DNA of 64,000 bases from Parapristionchus giblindavisi. Its lineage: Eukaryota; Nematoda; Chromadorea; Rhabditida; Diplogasteridae. Shown here one piece after another: positions 45,898 through 59,700 of the stretch. Numbering within the stretch: position 1 is the first letter of the stretch; each line of letters opens with the position of its first letter. The stretch spans positions 310,001 to 374,000 of the forward strand of contig CALSFV010000248.1 of the NCBI GenBank assembly GCA_943737045.1. Reading direction: 5' to 3'. A program made the translations under genes and the position numbers. The notes under the pieces were generated by a model. It had not been told where the DNA came from and searched no databases. It saw only the letters and a program-made list of their open reading frames with translations.

Positions 45898-46222
45898 CTC
45901 CCCCTCGGTCTCCCTCTCTACCTCTCTCCCTCTTGCTCTCCCTCTCTCCCTCTCTACCTCTCTCTCACTCTCCCTCTCTACCTCTCTACCTCTCTACCTC
46001 TCTACATCTCCCTCTCTACCTCTCGCTCTCCCTCTCTACCTCTCTACCTCTTTCCCTCTCGCTCTCCCTCTCTACCTCTCTACCTCTCCCCCTCTCGCTC
46101 TCCCTCTCTACCTCTCTACCTCTCTCCCTCTCGCTCTCCCTCTCTACCTCTCTACCTCTCTCCCTCTTGCTCTCCCTCTCTACCTCTCTACCTCTCTTCC
46201 TCTCTATCTTTCTCCCTCTCTT
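45898..46222. repeat. CTCTACC minisatellite, unit C
   Basis: 36-bp period, same as 9155-9480. The 101- and 163-codon frames are spurious. Confidence 0.85.
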
Positions 46223-46334
46223 TTTTGTTGATCTTTGATCTTTACATTGTGGTTGCTCGTCTCTCCTCTGTTAGATCGCATTTCAACTTTTCAATTAATT
46301 ATCTTTCATTCACATCAATTTGCTATTTGTCCAG

Positions 46335-46681
46335 GGAAAAGCACTCGAAGATGGCAACATCCAGAAGGAGTCTACCCTATCTCTGGGTCCGCCTGAGAAG
46401 CAATACTGATCTTTGGTCAGGACGTCGGATAAGACTATCACCATCGCGGTTGAGGTCTCATCAAGAACGTCGAAGCCAAGAATCACCACAAGGAAGGAAC
46501 CCTTCAGTGGCCGTATCCATGAACGTTGGCAAACCGTATGCCGGCAAACGTGACGTCACAAACGTAGGGGGAGGATCTCTGGCAAACGCCTCCGCCTACG
46601 CTTGTGACGTCACGTTTGCCGGCAAACGGTTTGCCGACGTTCATGGATATGGCCACAGAGCACAACGTCTCATCTTCTCTG
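46335..46681 (+). pseudogene. Decayed polyubiquitin fragment, unit C
   Basis: Acceptor GTCCAG, then GKALEDG-like text and NIQKESTL. The next unit start is more altered than in A and B (AATACTGATCTTTGGTCAGG). It is interrupted by the 148-bp MITE and ends at donor GTAGGT. Confidence 0.68.
46508..46655. mobile_element. 148-bp MITE in polyubiquitin pseudogene, unit C
   Basis: Same as 9763-9910, flanked by CAG. Confidence 0.82.
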
Positions 46682-47102
46682 GTAGGTAGTGATTACTGCT
46701 TTTGATTTTTTCTTTTCGTGACTTTTGATCCGAGAATGATTGATCTTAGATCTTTGATATTGAAGATCCTTATAATTGTTTTCTTCATCGCTCGCTCATG
46801 TTTTGTTGGCAGAAACCAATTAGTCAAATCGTTGAATCGATGATAATTTGTCATTCTTCAGGTCGACTATGGTCTTTATCGACCCACCAACGACTGAAGA
46901 AGATCGTCCAAGTTGTGTAGCAGTGAGACGCCGCGCCAATCTTCCGTGTTGTCCTCATCAGTGACGCGGCTTCGAAGTAACTGTACCACGTACGCTCCCT
47001 CGTCAGGTTCGATTTTCCCTTGGATTACTTTGCTATTATCTTTTTTTTTGTTCAAAGTTAATGAAAAGATCGTAAGAAGAGAGTAAAAAAGATTGGAATT
47101 AA

Positions 47103-47202
47103 AGTTGCACTTCGAGCTAATTTGAAACTTTCCGCTCTTACCACACTCGCTCACTTTCTTTGTCTGCGGGAGAGGATTTCGGATTAGCTTTGGGATGTAC
47201 CT
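47103..47202. mobile_element. TTAA-type MITE, unit C
   Basis: Counterpart of 10361-10460 with TTAA at 47099-47102 and 47203-47206. Confidence 0.63.
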
Positions 47203-47631
47203 TTAAATACATTTCGTTTCGAAAGAATGGATCCTTTAGAATACGGTGTGCTTCTGAAAGTCAAGCGAGAGAATAACTATTGTCTGCTTTTTTTAAATCG
47301 AAAGTGCATGAAAATAAAAGATCGTTGACTAACAAAATTGTAATTGTAAGACATGTAAGGCAGGATTATTTGTGTGATCATCGTTGATTACATAACTTGA
47401 TCAACTATCTCGTCTTCATGGATAACACGATGGTCATCGAATGAAGTGCGAGGACTCCCGTCGCTTCTGCCCTCATCCACTCTTCTAGCGGAGCTCTTTT
47501 TTTCAGGAAGAATAAAGATTTTGGGTGTGTTAGTGTTTGAAATCGGTGTCTAAGCCCGCGAAGTAAAATGGGCGGTTCCACAATCGTTATTTATGTTGGG
47601 TCCACTCGAAAGGGGCGGAGCTATGCATCGG

Positions 47632-47639
47632 TATATAAG
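47632..47639 (+). promoter_or_regulatory. TATA box of the heat-shock-like promoter, unit C
   Basis: TATATAAG with GGGGCGGAGC upstream. The heat-shock core has become TTCCACAA, so heat response is probably lost in this copy. Confidence 0.3.
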
Positions 47640-47686
47640 TAGGAGAGTGCGTGAGTATATGTAGAGTATTTGATATTACTCTCAAT

Positions 47687-47766
47687 AGGACCCATGGTCT
47701 AGTGGATAAGAGGGTGGATCATCAATCCATCCGGTTGGTCGGCATAAAAGTTCGAATCCCCGCCGA
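47687..47766 (+). repeat. tRNA-derived sequence 1, unit C
   Basis: As 10948-11028, one base shorter at the start. Confidence 0.5.
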
Positions 47767-48859
47767 TGATTTGAGTAGGATTTTCAGTTTAGATGATACG
47801 CGAATCTTTTTGCCATTTTTCTATTTGAAGAATTTGCGATCCAAGTACATTAGTGTTGTTTGTGACAATCTCTCATCGGACTTCCATATGAATCGTGATC
47901 TAACTTTATTAATTAAAAGTATTATAACTAGTCCTAAAGGTTGTTTGTATTCAATGTACTTTCGATGAGTTTCAATGTTTTCTCATGCAGGCACTGAAAC
48001 AGTATATAAATAAATCAATAAATGAGGATTAGGATAAGATGTTAATACAGTAAATAGTAGATAGAGTATTTTAAAGAGAAAGTGGATAGAGGGCGAGGCA
48101 TACGTGATAGATTCCACTATAATTCTACTTCATCGGTCATACGTCAAGCATCTGCCGTTTACATCATCTCGTTTCATCCATTTAACATTTGTTCCGATGG
48201 AATAATTTATTCTTTTGGTTCTTCCGCTCCCACTTTTCTTCTCCATTCACTACAGCTTTCAGAGGTACTGCAAGTGTAGCTATTGGATGTTAGTCTTGAG
48301 GGACATAAAAGCAATAAGAGCGAGAACCAATCGATGAATCTGTAAAAAAAAGAATCTTATGTTAAGGATAAAGTAATTCGGCCTTACGATTGACGGTCAA
48401 ACGATTTCACCACTCAACCAATGGGATGCATGTGAATAAGTGCGACTATGAAATATCACTTCATTTAACTAATTATTATTTTGTTCTTCTCTTCATTCAT
48501 GCAGAACTTTTCGTCCATTTCATTCTTTCATCTTTCACTTCGACTCTTCGGTCGCTTCTCATATTTCTTCCATCGTGGTAAGAATTTGACGTATATAAAT
48601 CTCTCAAATAGGAGAAGATTCTGCGGGCCTGTATCCGTGATTACTGTATTACTGTATGTTTGTAATTATTGTGATTACTGAGGAGTATCAATAATAGTAA
48701 CTAACAGGCTCCCGCCGGAGAAAAAAAAGTATTGCAAACTGAGTATTGATAAGCATTAAACATCTAGGTTCTACCAGCGTGAAAGTTGACTACGATATAT
48801 CTGGACGTTGCCCATACGAACGACTAGACCTATCATCGAGTTTTACGAGTTGGGAAACA
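47767..48859. other. Unit C segment with a single 238-bp monomer
   Basis: One monomer at about 47928-48160, then the usual flank. The GGATTACTGTAAGG cluster is largely lost around 48630-48680. No gene. Confidence 0.5.
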
Positions 48860-48931
48860 TGCCGAGATGGCTTAGTGGCTAGAACTTTTGTGCAGTGATC
48901 CGAACCTCGCAGGTTCGGATCCCTCCCGGTG
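48860..48931 (+). repeat. tRNA-derived sequence 2, unit C
   Basis: TGCCGAG...CCCGGTG, with GGCTTAGTGGCTAGAAC and GGTTCGGATCCC. Confidence 0.5.
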
Positions 48932-49221
48932 CAGATCAACTTTGCCGATTTTCGTAGTGCGGGAGGCTTCAAGCCAAAGTTAAATGCAGGGATTTCTCTC
49001 CAATGAACCACCGTGGTTGGTCTGGCGTTTGTGATGTGATAGGCCGGTATCCTGGATTACTGTTGTGTGCGATGTACTGTAGGCCATTTTTTCGCGCACT
49101 TCAGTCAAATTAAACTCACAGGAGGAACGACCTGTGTCAACGAATTTTGCACTGATCGTCCCCGACTTTCTCGGTTCCCTTGTAAACCATGACTTGGACG
49201 CGAGTTGGGATTGGGTAGTCA

Positions 49222-49557
49222 GGACCTTTTTGAATTTTTTTTTCAAACACGTTTATTTATTAGAACAACATGAACAGTGATGTAACATAAATCGATATAT
49301 CAATTGTTTTTAAACGAATACAGCTTTAAAAATTGAAAAAAAAAGAATTTAGACAAAAAATAGATTTTGCCTGAAAGTGAGGTGCTTATGTGTAAGAAAA
49401 ATACGCCTCTCCAGCATCCTACCGCTCATTTTCATTAACGAAAAAATTAACGAAAATTAAATTTATTTTCGTTAATTCGTTAATCGTTAAAATTTAACGA
49501 AAAATATCGTTAAAATTAACGATTTTCGTTAATTTGTTAATTGATAATGACATCTCT
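49222..49557. mobile_element. hAT-like TTCGTTAA MITE, left arm deleted, unit C
   Basis: Only the interior and right arm remain, ending CATCTCTG before GTCCGGAC. The junction GTCAGGACCTTTTTG marks the deletion. Confidence 0.7.
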
Positions 49558-50728
49558 GGTCCGGACTCGACTTGGTTATTGTTACATTAACCGTGGAACT
49601 CATTCTTACTGTAGTGTTCGGAATTCGTAGGCAGTGGTAAGTAGAATGCAAATACTGCATCTTGTGGGATACGCTGTGCACGTTAGTTGAAAATGCGAAA
49701 GAGATGGGAATAGTGAGGCAAAGGAGATGCTGATACTAAATGTGCGGGCTCGGCTGCAAAATCAATAAAACAAAAAAGCCTGAAATTACGGCGGCTCAAT
49801 GATAGTAACTAAGAAGCTCCCACAATCGGAAACTGAGTATAGCAAACGGAGGGATCCTCCTCCCAGCGCGAAAGTTAGATACGAATTACCGGTTTTTTCA
49901 TTGACGAAATTGCCGATCCGACAATTTAGGAAATGAAAAAAAAACCGGTAATTCGGAAATTTAGGCAAACCGGCAACGCTTGCCGCACAGCCGTGTTGCA
50001 AACTCATATGGCCAGGATAAGTTGGGAGCATCCCCTTGACAATTGAAATCGAAAACAATAAAAAAGACCAATAAAAATATTCTTGAGTAGGTTTTCTACT
50101 TCATTCAAGTTTTTTCGATTTTTTCGAAACACAAAATCGAAAAGTTTTCGTTTTTCGAATCTTTTTTCACACCCCTAGGTAGAATATCATGGATTATTGT
50201 AGCTTTCGATTCACTGTAGGTAAATTTTCACTGCTCCAGTCAAGATAACCTGGTTGTGTTAACCTTGAATGGTCAAAACTTGGTTAACTAGTTTCGAGTT
50301 TATCCTTCCCGCTAGAGCTGTTCTCTATACTGCACTTTCCAAGTGACGTTTCCGATATCGTTGTTTCTTTTTTGATTACTTTTCAAAAAAACATTTCCAA
50401 CAAAAACTTTCCCACAGCGTAATTTACCAAATGTTTTTACAACTCCGGGTAAATAGTACCGTTTTCACCATTTTCTATTCATCAAGTTTTTTCTTCATTA
50501 CTCGATTTTCCAGAAATCGATTGCGATGCCGAAAGAGGATACATATAAGAAGGGCGGGTATACATCATTCTACTTTTACTCTATTTTTGTTTAAAAGTTT
50601 AGAAAAGAAAAGCTGAGAGAACTCCGCGTTTTACACACTCCCTCGCCTATTTTCGCTTTTTCGTGGCTTCAACGTCACATAATAATAATTAATATTATTA
50701 ATATTAGTATGTAATTAATATTATTCAG
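49558..50728. other. Upstream flank of kinase C
   Basis: No gene. It lacks most of the conserved 350-bp block (deleted after about 49735) and the 94-bp MITE; the empty TTAA is at 50591-50594. Kinase exon 1 text is present, but its ATG is GTG (50663-50665). Confidence 0.5.
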
Positions 50729-50738
50729 TAAATTCTCT

Positions 50739-53700
50739 ATGAACGACTTCGAAGTTGGCCGACCACTGGGAAGTGGAGCGTATGGTAGGGTCTATCTGGC
50801 AAGAGTCAAGAATCATGAATATATTGTAGCGCTCAAGGTGGTTACTACCTACTATGTTGGTTCAAACTGTTCATTTTCAGGTTTTATTCAAGTCTAAGCT
50901 GCAGAGTGATCATGTAGAGCATCAGCTTAGAAGAGAAATCGAGATTCAAGCTCATCTCAAGTATGAATTTAATTTAATTTCATAGAGATCTGGTATTAGG
51001 CAATTCCTACACATAGGGTCGGTGGTATTCATACTTATTTAAGAGAGATGGCCGTTAAGACTCGACCACTCTCCGGACACGTGCGCTAGCAATGGGAACT
51101 GGGGGTCCATACTTGGGTGTTAGGAGTGTCCCCTGCCCTTATTATACAAAACGGCTGAAATTTCCTGTTTGTGCCCTCAGGCTATTAGAAAAAAATTTTT
51201 TTTTTAACTTTAAAAAATCATAATTTTTCAAATTGTTGAGACGAAGTCGAAATATCATTTGCGGTGCGTCTAGGGTGCACAGAGCTTACTAATTCGCTGT
51301 TAACATCGCATGTGCGTTGATTCCTAAACCACTTTTTTTACTCAAAATTTTGGTTTTTTCGGACAAATCATGCTTGCTGTAGTTTGCTCCCAAAATTTCC
51401 GACCAGGTATTGTAGCCTAAGCAATTCTGCATTGATTTCACTTAAAACTGGGTTCTTCCCGATCGACCATTTTGTCGAACTTTTCGCTCGAACTTCTGAA
51501 CTTTCGAATTTCCGAACAAATGTTTTATTTTCCAAACGATTGGCAAACGATTGGTGCGGAATTGTGGCCTACTCAAAATGTCGAGGTGAGACGAGTAATA
51601 TGACACAAGAAGCAAATCACTTGGATCAATTTGAAATTTTCGATTTTCCGAAAATTTCAAAATTTCTCAAGTTAGAAATGTTTTCATTTATGCAGCTTAT
51701 TGAGAAGTACTAATGATGTGAATAATATTCAGCCAATGCTCAATGGCTGATCTCTCCTTTCAACCAATTTTTCGAAAATTTATATTCTGTTTGAGTGCAA
51801 AAAATCAGAATTGTGTTTGAATCAGTTTCCAACTTGCTTTCTGTAACATTCTGTCATAGTACTTTACAATGTACATAATCAATATGAAAAACGTTTGATT
51901 TCGAAAATTAAAAAAAATCAATTTGAGTGCCTACTTTTTCGGAAAATTTCTGAAATATTGCAGTTTGTCGACTCGAACGCTGCGACAATGAGCAAATGAC
52001 AATGACAATGTGAAGTTTCATGATGAGTAAACATAGTTGAACTGAAATCCCGGCATTCGGCTCACTTTTGAATTTTACTCGTCTCACCTCGAAACTTTGA
52101 GTAGACCACAATTCCGCACCAATCGTTTGCCAATCGTTTGGAAAATAAAACATTTGTTCGGAAATTCGAAAGTTCAGAAGTTCGAGCGAAAAGTTCGACA
52201 AAATGGTCGATCGGGAAGAACCCAGTTTTAAGTGAAATCAATGCAGAATTGCTTAGGCTACAATACTTGGTCGGAAATTTTGGGAGCAAACTACAGCAAG
52301 CATGATTTGTCCGAAAAAAACCAAAATTTTGAGTAAAAAAAGTGGTTTAGGAATCAACGGACATTCGATGTTAATAGCGAATTAGTAAGCTCTGTGCACC
52401 CTAGACGCACCGCAAATGATATTTAGACTTCATCTCAACAATTTGAAAAATTATGATTTTTTAATATTTTCGCACTTAAATTAATTTTTCTAATAGCCTC
52501 AGGGCACGAACAGGAAATTTCTACTGTTTTGTGTAATAAGGGCCGGGGACACTCCTAACACCCAAGTATGGACCCCCAGTTCACATTGCTAGCGCACGTG
52601 TCCGGGGGTTGGTCAGTATGATCGAGTCTAAGGGAACAGGCCTCTTAAGTGCGTATTTACTATTCCCCGAAAGTTTAAAACGGAATAAAAGTGCTGTGAT
52701 AATATGAACCGAAGTTGTCGAATTAATCGGCAAATTTTTCGGAATTTCTGATAAGTATGTATGCGCTACATAAAAATATAATTTTTATTGCTGAAACAGT
52801 TCATTTAATTTAGTAAACTTCGGTCTAATGAGCTGATTGAAGACAAAGTATTAATATATTTATAATGTTTATTATGTAACGTGAATTTGATTGCAGACAT
52901 CCTCATATTCTCCGAATGTACACGTACTTCTGGGATGAGAAACGGATATATCTAGTACTGGAATATGCCGAAAAGGTAATATTAATAATACTTATAATAA
53001 TAATTCGTCGAGAAGGCAATGCGTCGTTACTTTTGTTACTTAAACGTAACATTTCGCTTACTTATCTACATCCAAATTTTGACTTTGTCTGGAGCGTAGG
53101 CAGTCAATCTTTTTGGGCCTATCTATAATTCAATATCAATATTATCTGGTACCTTATTGCTGGTACTGTGTAAAAAATATTAGATAATCGGTGATATCTT
53201 AATGTTCTTGCCATAAATATGTATTGTTTTTATTTGTAGGGTGAACTGTCCCAGGAGCTGGATAAGCGAAAAGGATTCGATGACAGAACGGCTGCAGTCG
53301 TAAGATTTATTTTTTTAAATATTTAAATGTACTTTAACCACTATGATTTGGATAGGTAACAATAAGCTGACATTGCACAATTACTGTTGTCTGTAATCCG
53401 TGTGCTATTAGGGATGTGATATTATTTTATTGCAATTGTAGCAATTAACATTGCTGCCATTGTCGTAACATTGTATTTACTCCACTGCATACCAATTTAT
53501 CTGCAATAATGTCATTATCTTTGTCGCAAAACGTAGAGTAGAAGAAATTAATATTGTTTCAGTACACCTACCAAATAGCAGATGCACTTCAGTATTGTCA
53601 TTCGAAGAATGTCATTCATAGAGATATCAAACCAGAGAATATATTGCTTGGTAGGAATGGAGAGCTCAAGATATCCGACTTTGGCTGGAGTGTACATGCA

Positions 53701-56700
53701 CCTGGTGATAAGTTAGTTTGCCATTTTGATTCTTTATCGATTTCCCAAATTTGCTTTTACCGTTGATACTCTGTTGATACTTTAGTGAATAGGTGGACAT
53801 CTGAATCTAAAATATAAAGTAAATCTGCGAGTAACAGCAACAATAAAAGATCAATATTTTTCACTATTTCATCACAAAAAAAGTTTTTTTAAATATTATT
53901 TTATCAACGTGCGTATGCACGAAACGAAACACATAAAAGTGAGAGTTTTTGCTGACGATATGGATATCTGCTTAAAGTTCTGGGTTTTATCGTAAAGGAA
54001 GTTGTACTCTTGATATCATTTAAGAGATACTATCTCGCTCAAGTGACGTTTTCTTGGCACTTGGCCAAAAAGTGATATGAACCGATCGGGCCCTACTCAT
54101 GTACAGTTGTAGTATGGGGTGGCATGAGCTCATAGACGGAGTTTGGGTTGGTCATATCTACACCCATGCTAAATAACGTAAGTTCGATAAAGTGGCATCA
54201 AAATTTCAAAGTTTACGGATTGGTTCGATATTTGTATACGACGAAGGGCAATAGTAAGCAGGTAAATTCCACCAAGTATCATCCCGGTCCAAAACCGTAG
54301 TCGAGAAAAAATAAAAATAAACAATAAAAAATTTCTTTTATTTTTCCTACCACTATCGGTGAGGGTTTTTTATTCATTCAATTTGAGGAGTATTCATTAG
54401 TGTAGCTTCTGTACGAAAATGAACTGAAACACAATCGTGAAAGTTTGCTTTATTCCCGAAAAACCACGACCAAGTCGCCTTTTTATCGCAAACTGATCCG
54501 ATAAAGCGTGCGCCGCCTAGCGTAATCCAAATACGTAAATTCAAAATTCGGCAATCACTGTTTGTTTTCATTCGATTTCGGTATTATATTATTGTTTTCT
54601 TTTATCATTTGTTTGTTATCTGAATATCTGAGGAGTAATATTATACTATTTTTCGAAAAAAATATGAAAAAATGTCGAATTTTGAATTTCCGTATTTGGA
54701 TTACGGTAGGCGGCGCACGCTTTATCGGATCTGTTTGCGATAAAAAGGCGAGTTAGTCGTGGTTTTTCGGGAATAAAGCAAACTTTCACGATTGTGTTTC
54801 AGTTTCGTACAGTAGCAACACTAATGAATACTCCTCAAATTGAAGGATTAAAAAATGACCCTCACCGATAGGCAATTTTAGGAAAAATAAAAGAAATTTT
54901 TTTTATTGTTTATTTTTGTTTTTTCTCGGCTCTACGGGATGATACTTGGTGGAATTTACATGCTTACTATTGCCCTTCGTCGCATACACATATCGAACCA
55001 ATCCGTTAACTTTGAAATTTTGATGTCACTTCATCGAACTTACGTTATTTAGCGAGGATGCAGATATGACGAACCCAAACTCCGTCTGTGAGCTCATGTC
55101 ACCCCATACTACAACTGTGCACAATTTGGGCCCGATCGGTTCATATCACTTTTTGGCCAAGTGTCAAGCCATAAGCAAAATATGTTCACTGAGTCAGATA
55201 GTTTCTCTTAATCAATCAATATCAGACGAAAGACGGATTGTGGCACACTCGACTATAAGCCTCCAGAGATGATCTTGAATAAACCACACTCGCACCATGT
55301 TAGTTTCCATTTTTTCTAACTTATTGATCATGATATTGATTGATCGAGTTTCATGATTTCTCTCGATTTTAAATTTCCAATTGGCTGTATAGCGCAGAAT
55401 AGAGCTGTGAGCGATATTAGACTTAGAGATAGTTCAGTATATGATAGACATTAGGGTGTCCGGTAACAAACGAAGCAACCGCATTTAAATTGTGTTATAC
55501 TGCGCATTTTTAACAATAACTGTCCTCCATCTCGTAGGCAACTGCATGACACCATACTTCCTGAACTCTTTGGGACACGAGGCAATTCATTAGCCGATCT
55601 CCCATTTAACATCAGTCTGATTGCGAAAGGATTTTCCTCTGCAGCAGTGCCCGAGATATCGGAAAGCATGGCAATCGCAAGGGCATAGGTCGGGGGAATA
55701 CGGTGGATGGGGAAGTCAGCCGATATCTAAATTCGTCAGTTTTTTCTGCGTCTTGTTAGTGTGATGTGTCTTTGCGTTGCACATTAAAATAATACTTTTA
55801 ATCATACAAAGTGCCTGAGAAAGTCTCGGCCCTCCATCTCCTCCAGTTGCTCGCAGAAGACATCGATGTTAACAGTCTGCCCCTCACTAGGGAATGGTTT
55901 CTTTGATGCATAAAATTACGGGAAACGACCAACATAACGATAATCAGCATGGTCGACTTAGTAAGAATCAACATTAAAACGCTGCAGTTGATCACTTTTG
56001 AAAAACCCGTCGCATGTACGCCGCACGATCAAACAACGATCATTCAACCTTCCATGGGGAAGTGTGAACAATCATTTTCTTGGGAAGAAAGGTGAGATAT
56101 CGTTTTTGTCAAGCTGTGGTATAGTGGTAAGATCTCGTGGTCTCCACTTTTTGCCCACGAGTTCGATTCCCCAGAGAACATTTTATTTCGGCATAATATT
56201 GTAACAATGAACACTGACATTTCAATGGAAATTAAGTCCAAAATTTCAATTTCTTTTTGTTTTTGCGACTTTTTCGCTGTCTTTTGTTATCTCTTCCTTG
56301 TTGCGAATCGGTAGAAAATCGAATAACACGGGTCTCCGGTAAAAGTGTATGAGCGCCTGCCACTAGGAAATATTTTTCTCTCGGATTTGGATGAAAGTCG
56401 ATTGGTGGATGTGGTTGGGGGTCATGAGAAGACCTATCGACTTGATTTGGCCAAAATCGCAGATTATCGATTTTTTGTGATCTACTACGGAAATTGCCAT
56501 AACTCGGTTCATTTTCATCGTACAGAGAACGGACAGGAGTCATTCGAATCATATTAGTATGCTCTACAAAAAAGGTTTTCGGCACACAATGACGGAAAAC
56601 CCGTCTTCAATGTGTTTCACCCAAAAAAACTGATTTTTCGATTAGAAAAGTGAGTGTTTCTCGAAAATTTCTTAGAAAGATTGTAAATTTTATTGCACCA

Positions 56701-59700
56701 GTGGATTCGCCGCACCAGATATAGGGTACGTATGTAGTTCATTTGACTCATCTCTTGCTTCGGGACATCGAAATATAAAGTACTCCCGGACTTTTTTTCA
56801 AAAAAATGGTTTTTTGACCATAAATCGCTTCAAATTGGTCGTAGACACTATTTTAAAAAAGGAAAATTAAGCTCTCAATAAGCACAACAAAATATATTTA
56901 TATGATTATCACGCTAGAGATCATCATTCCCGAGCTATAATACGATTTTATCAATTTGAAGGAAGAATCCGAATTTCCGTTATCTTTGTTTACATTCGAG
57001 ATTTTATTATTAGTAGCATAATTTTTCAAAAATAGCATGAGTTAGATTACTTTTACGCAACTTAAAAAGTTTACATAGAATTGAAATTGAGAATAGAACG
57101 GCGGATTCATTTACTGATCGAATACGAGTTCACTAGATATGTCTGGGCCATCATCCGTGAACAGATTGTTCTTCTCATTGTGAATCCAATCGTAGATCTC
57201 ATCAGGGGTGATAATCCGATCATCCTCGTGCGCTGCCACTTCATCCTCGATGAATGCTCCATCCTCATCTACCTCCTTCTCCCACTCATTGATGAAGTTC
57301 TTGACGAGCGCCATATCTCTTTTGGTTCTGCCCCCGTCACTGCCTTCTTCTTTTATTCTCAATTATTCTTCTATTCTCAATGTATTTTCAATTTATTCTC
57401 AAATAATCTCAATTTATTCTCAATTTAATTTATTCTCTCTCTGTATTCTCAATTTCTATTCTATGTAAACTTTTTAAGTTGCGTAAAAGTAATCTAACTC
57501 ATGCTATTTTTTGAAAAAATATGCTACTAATAATAAAATGTAAACAAAGATAACAGAAATTCGGATACTTCCTTCAAATTGATAAAATCGTATTATAGCT
57601 CGGGAATGATGATCTCTAGCGTGATAATCATATAAATATATTTTATTGTGCTTATTGAGAGCTTCATTTTCCTTTTTTTAAATAGTGTCTACGACCAATT
57701 TGAAGCGATTTATGGTCAAAAAACCATTTTTTTGAAAAAAATGACCGGGAGCAAGTCCGGGAGCACTTTATATTTCGATGTCCCGAAGCCAGAGATGAGT
57801 CAAATGAACTACATACGTACCCAATATCTGGTGCGGCGAATCCACTGGTGTAATAAAATTTATAATCTTTCTGAGAAATTTTCGAGAAATACTCACTTTT
57901 CTAATCGAAAAATCAGTTTTTTGGGTGAAACACATTGAAGACGGGTTTTCCGTCATTGTGTGCCGAAAACCTTTTTTGTAGAGCATACTAATAGGATTCG
58001 AATGACTCCTGTCCGTTCTCTGTACGATGAAAATGGACCGAGTTATGGCAATTTCCGTGGTAGATCACAAAAAATCGATAATCTGCGATTTTGGCCAAAT
58101 CAAGTCGATAGGTCTTCTCATGACCCCCCACCACATCCATCAATCGACTTTCATCGAAATCCGAGAGAAAAATTTTTCCTAGTGGCAACAGGGGGAGATT
58201 TTGATACACTTTTACGGGAGACCCGTGATAATAGTAACATCTTCATACAATTCATAGAAAACATTAGCATAAATGTTCAACAAATGAAATATTGCAATGG
58301 ATGCGTTTATTTCAGGAATTTCATGTTAAATCGTACAACAGCAAATTTGTTTGAACCCGGAAGATACATACTTTGCAAGTTGTTGTGTTTTAGTTTAATC
58401 GATATATTGCTCACGCTTCCCGACGTTTATTGATCTACTCTGGAGCGTTATGATTTAGCTTGATCTACACTGTTTTTAAATGTGTTTCACTGTGTGTTTC
58501 CGCAAAGGTCGTTTCTGCCTTTTTGGCCCAAAAATTTGGTAATCTTCTTGAGTCACCAGTCGACTCCTCTACCTTTACTCGTACTGAAAGGACTCTCGCG
58601 GCTACTCTCTACCAGACATTACGAGATGCAGAAGCTACCGCTGTAGTTGTCGAGGAAGAGGAGGAGGAGGAGGATGTATTAATGCAGTAATATTTCATTT
58701 GTTGAACATTTATGCTAATGTTTTCTATGAATTGTATGAAGTTGTTACTATTATTCGATTTTCTACAGATTCGCAACAAGGAAGAGATAACAAAAGACAG
58801 CGAAAAAGTTGCAAAAACAAAAAGAAATTGAAATTTTGGACTTAATTTCCATTGAAATGTCAGTGTTCATTGTTACAATATTATGCCGACATAAAATGTT
58901 ATCTGGGGAATCGAACTGGTGGGCAAAAAGTGGAGACCACGAGAACTTACCACTATACCACAGCTTGACAAAAACGATATCTCACCTTTCTTCCCAAGAA
59001 AATGATTGTTCACACTTCCCCATGGAAGGTTGAATGATCGTTGTTTGATCGTGCGGCGTACATGCGACGGGTTTTTCAAAAGTGATCAACTGCAGCGTTT
59101 TAATGTTGATTCTTACTAAGTCGACCATGCTGATTATCGTTTCCCGTAATTTTATGCATCAAATAAACCATTCCCTAGTCAGGTAATTGTTCGAGATCCA
59201 CCCCACCAAGAGAGCAGAAGAGGAAAAAGAGCGACTCATTTCTTCCATTCGGATTGCGTCTTGGCAGGCAATATACATCACCCAATCAGTGGATCGAGAA
59301 CGGCAGAGATTTGAAGAGGAGATGTCTGATCGGTTTCTGTGGAGCAGGGCGGAGATAACATGGAGAAACATGGGGCGAAGAGAAGACCGAACGAAGATGC
59401 GATGGATGGTGGATCTTGGAGTACCAGTTGTCAGCTCCATGTATCTCTAACTCTGCTTCGGCTGACTTGTGACAGTGCGAAGAACCAGGTCTTGATTCGA
59501 ACTGGGTCGACGTCCTGACCTTGGTTTTTCGATCAAACAAAAATGGTTTTTCTTGAACTGACAATACCAAGAGAAGACTGTTACACGATACTGCCCCCTA
59601 GGCTTCATTGACTGGGATAGTTAGTCGTTCGCTTCTAATGTAGTCCGTCCCATACGGTACAAATAAAGAAGGACATATCAAACACTGGGCAACTGTCCCA

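Noticed and set aside
57081..57468. Frames of 83-115 codons in the loop of the giant foldback
   Set aside because: Low-complexity TTCTATTCTCAAT repeats; the acidic minus-strand frame has no recognised domain, so it is only mentioned.
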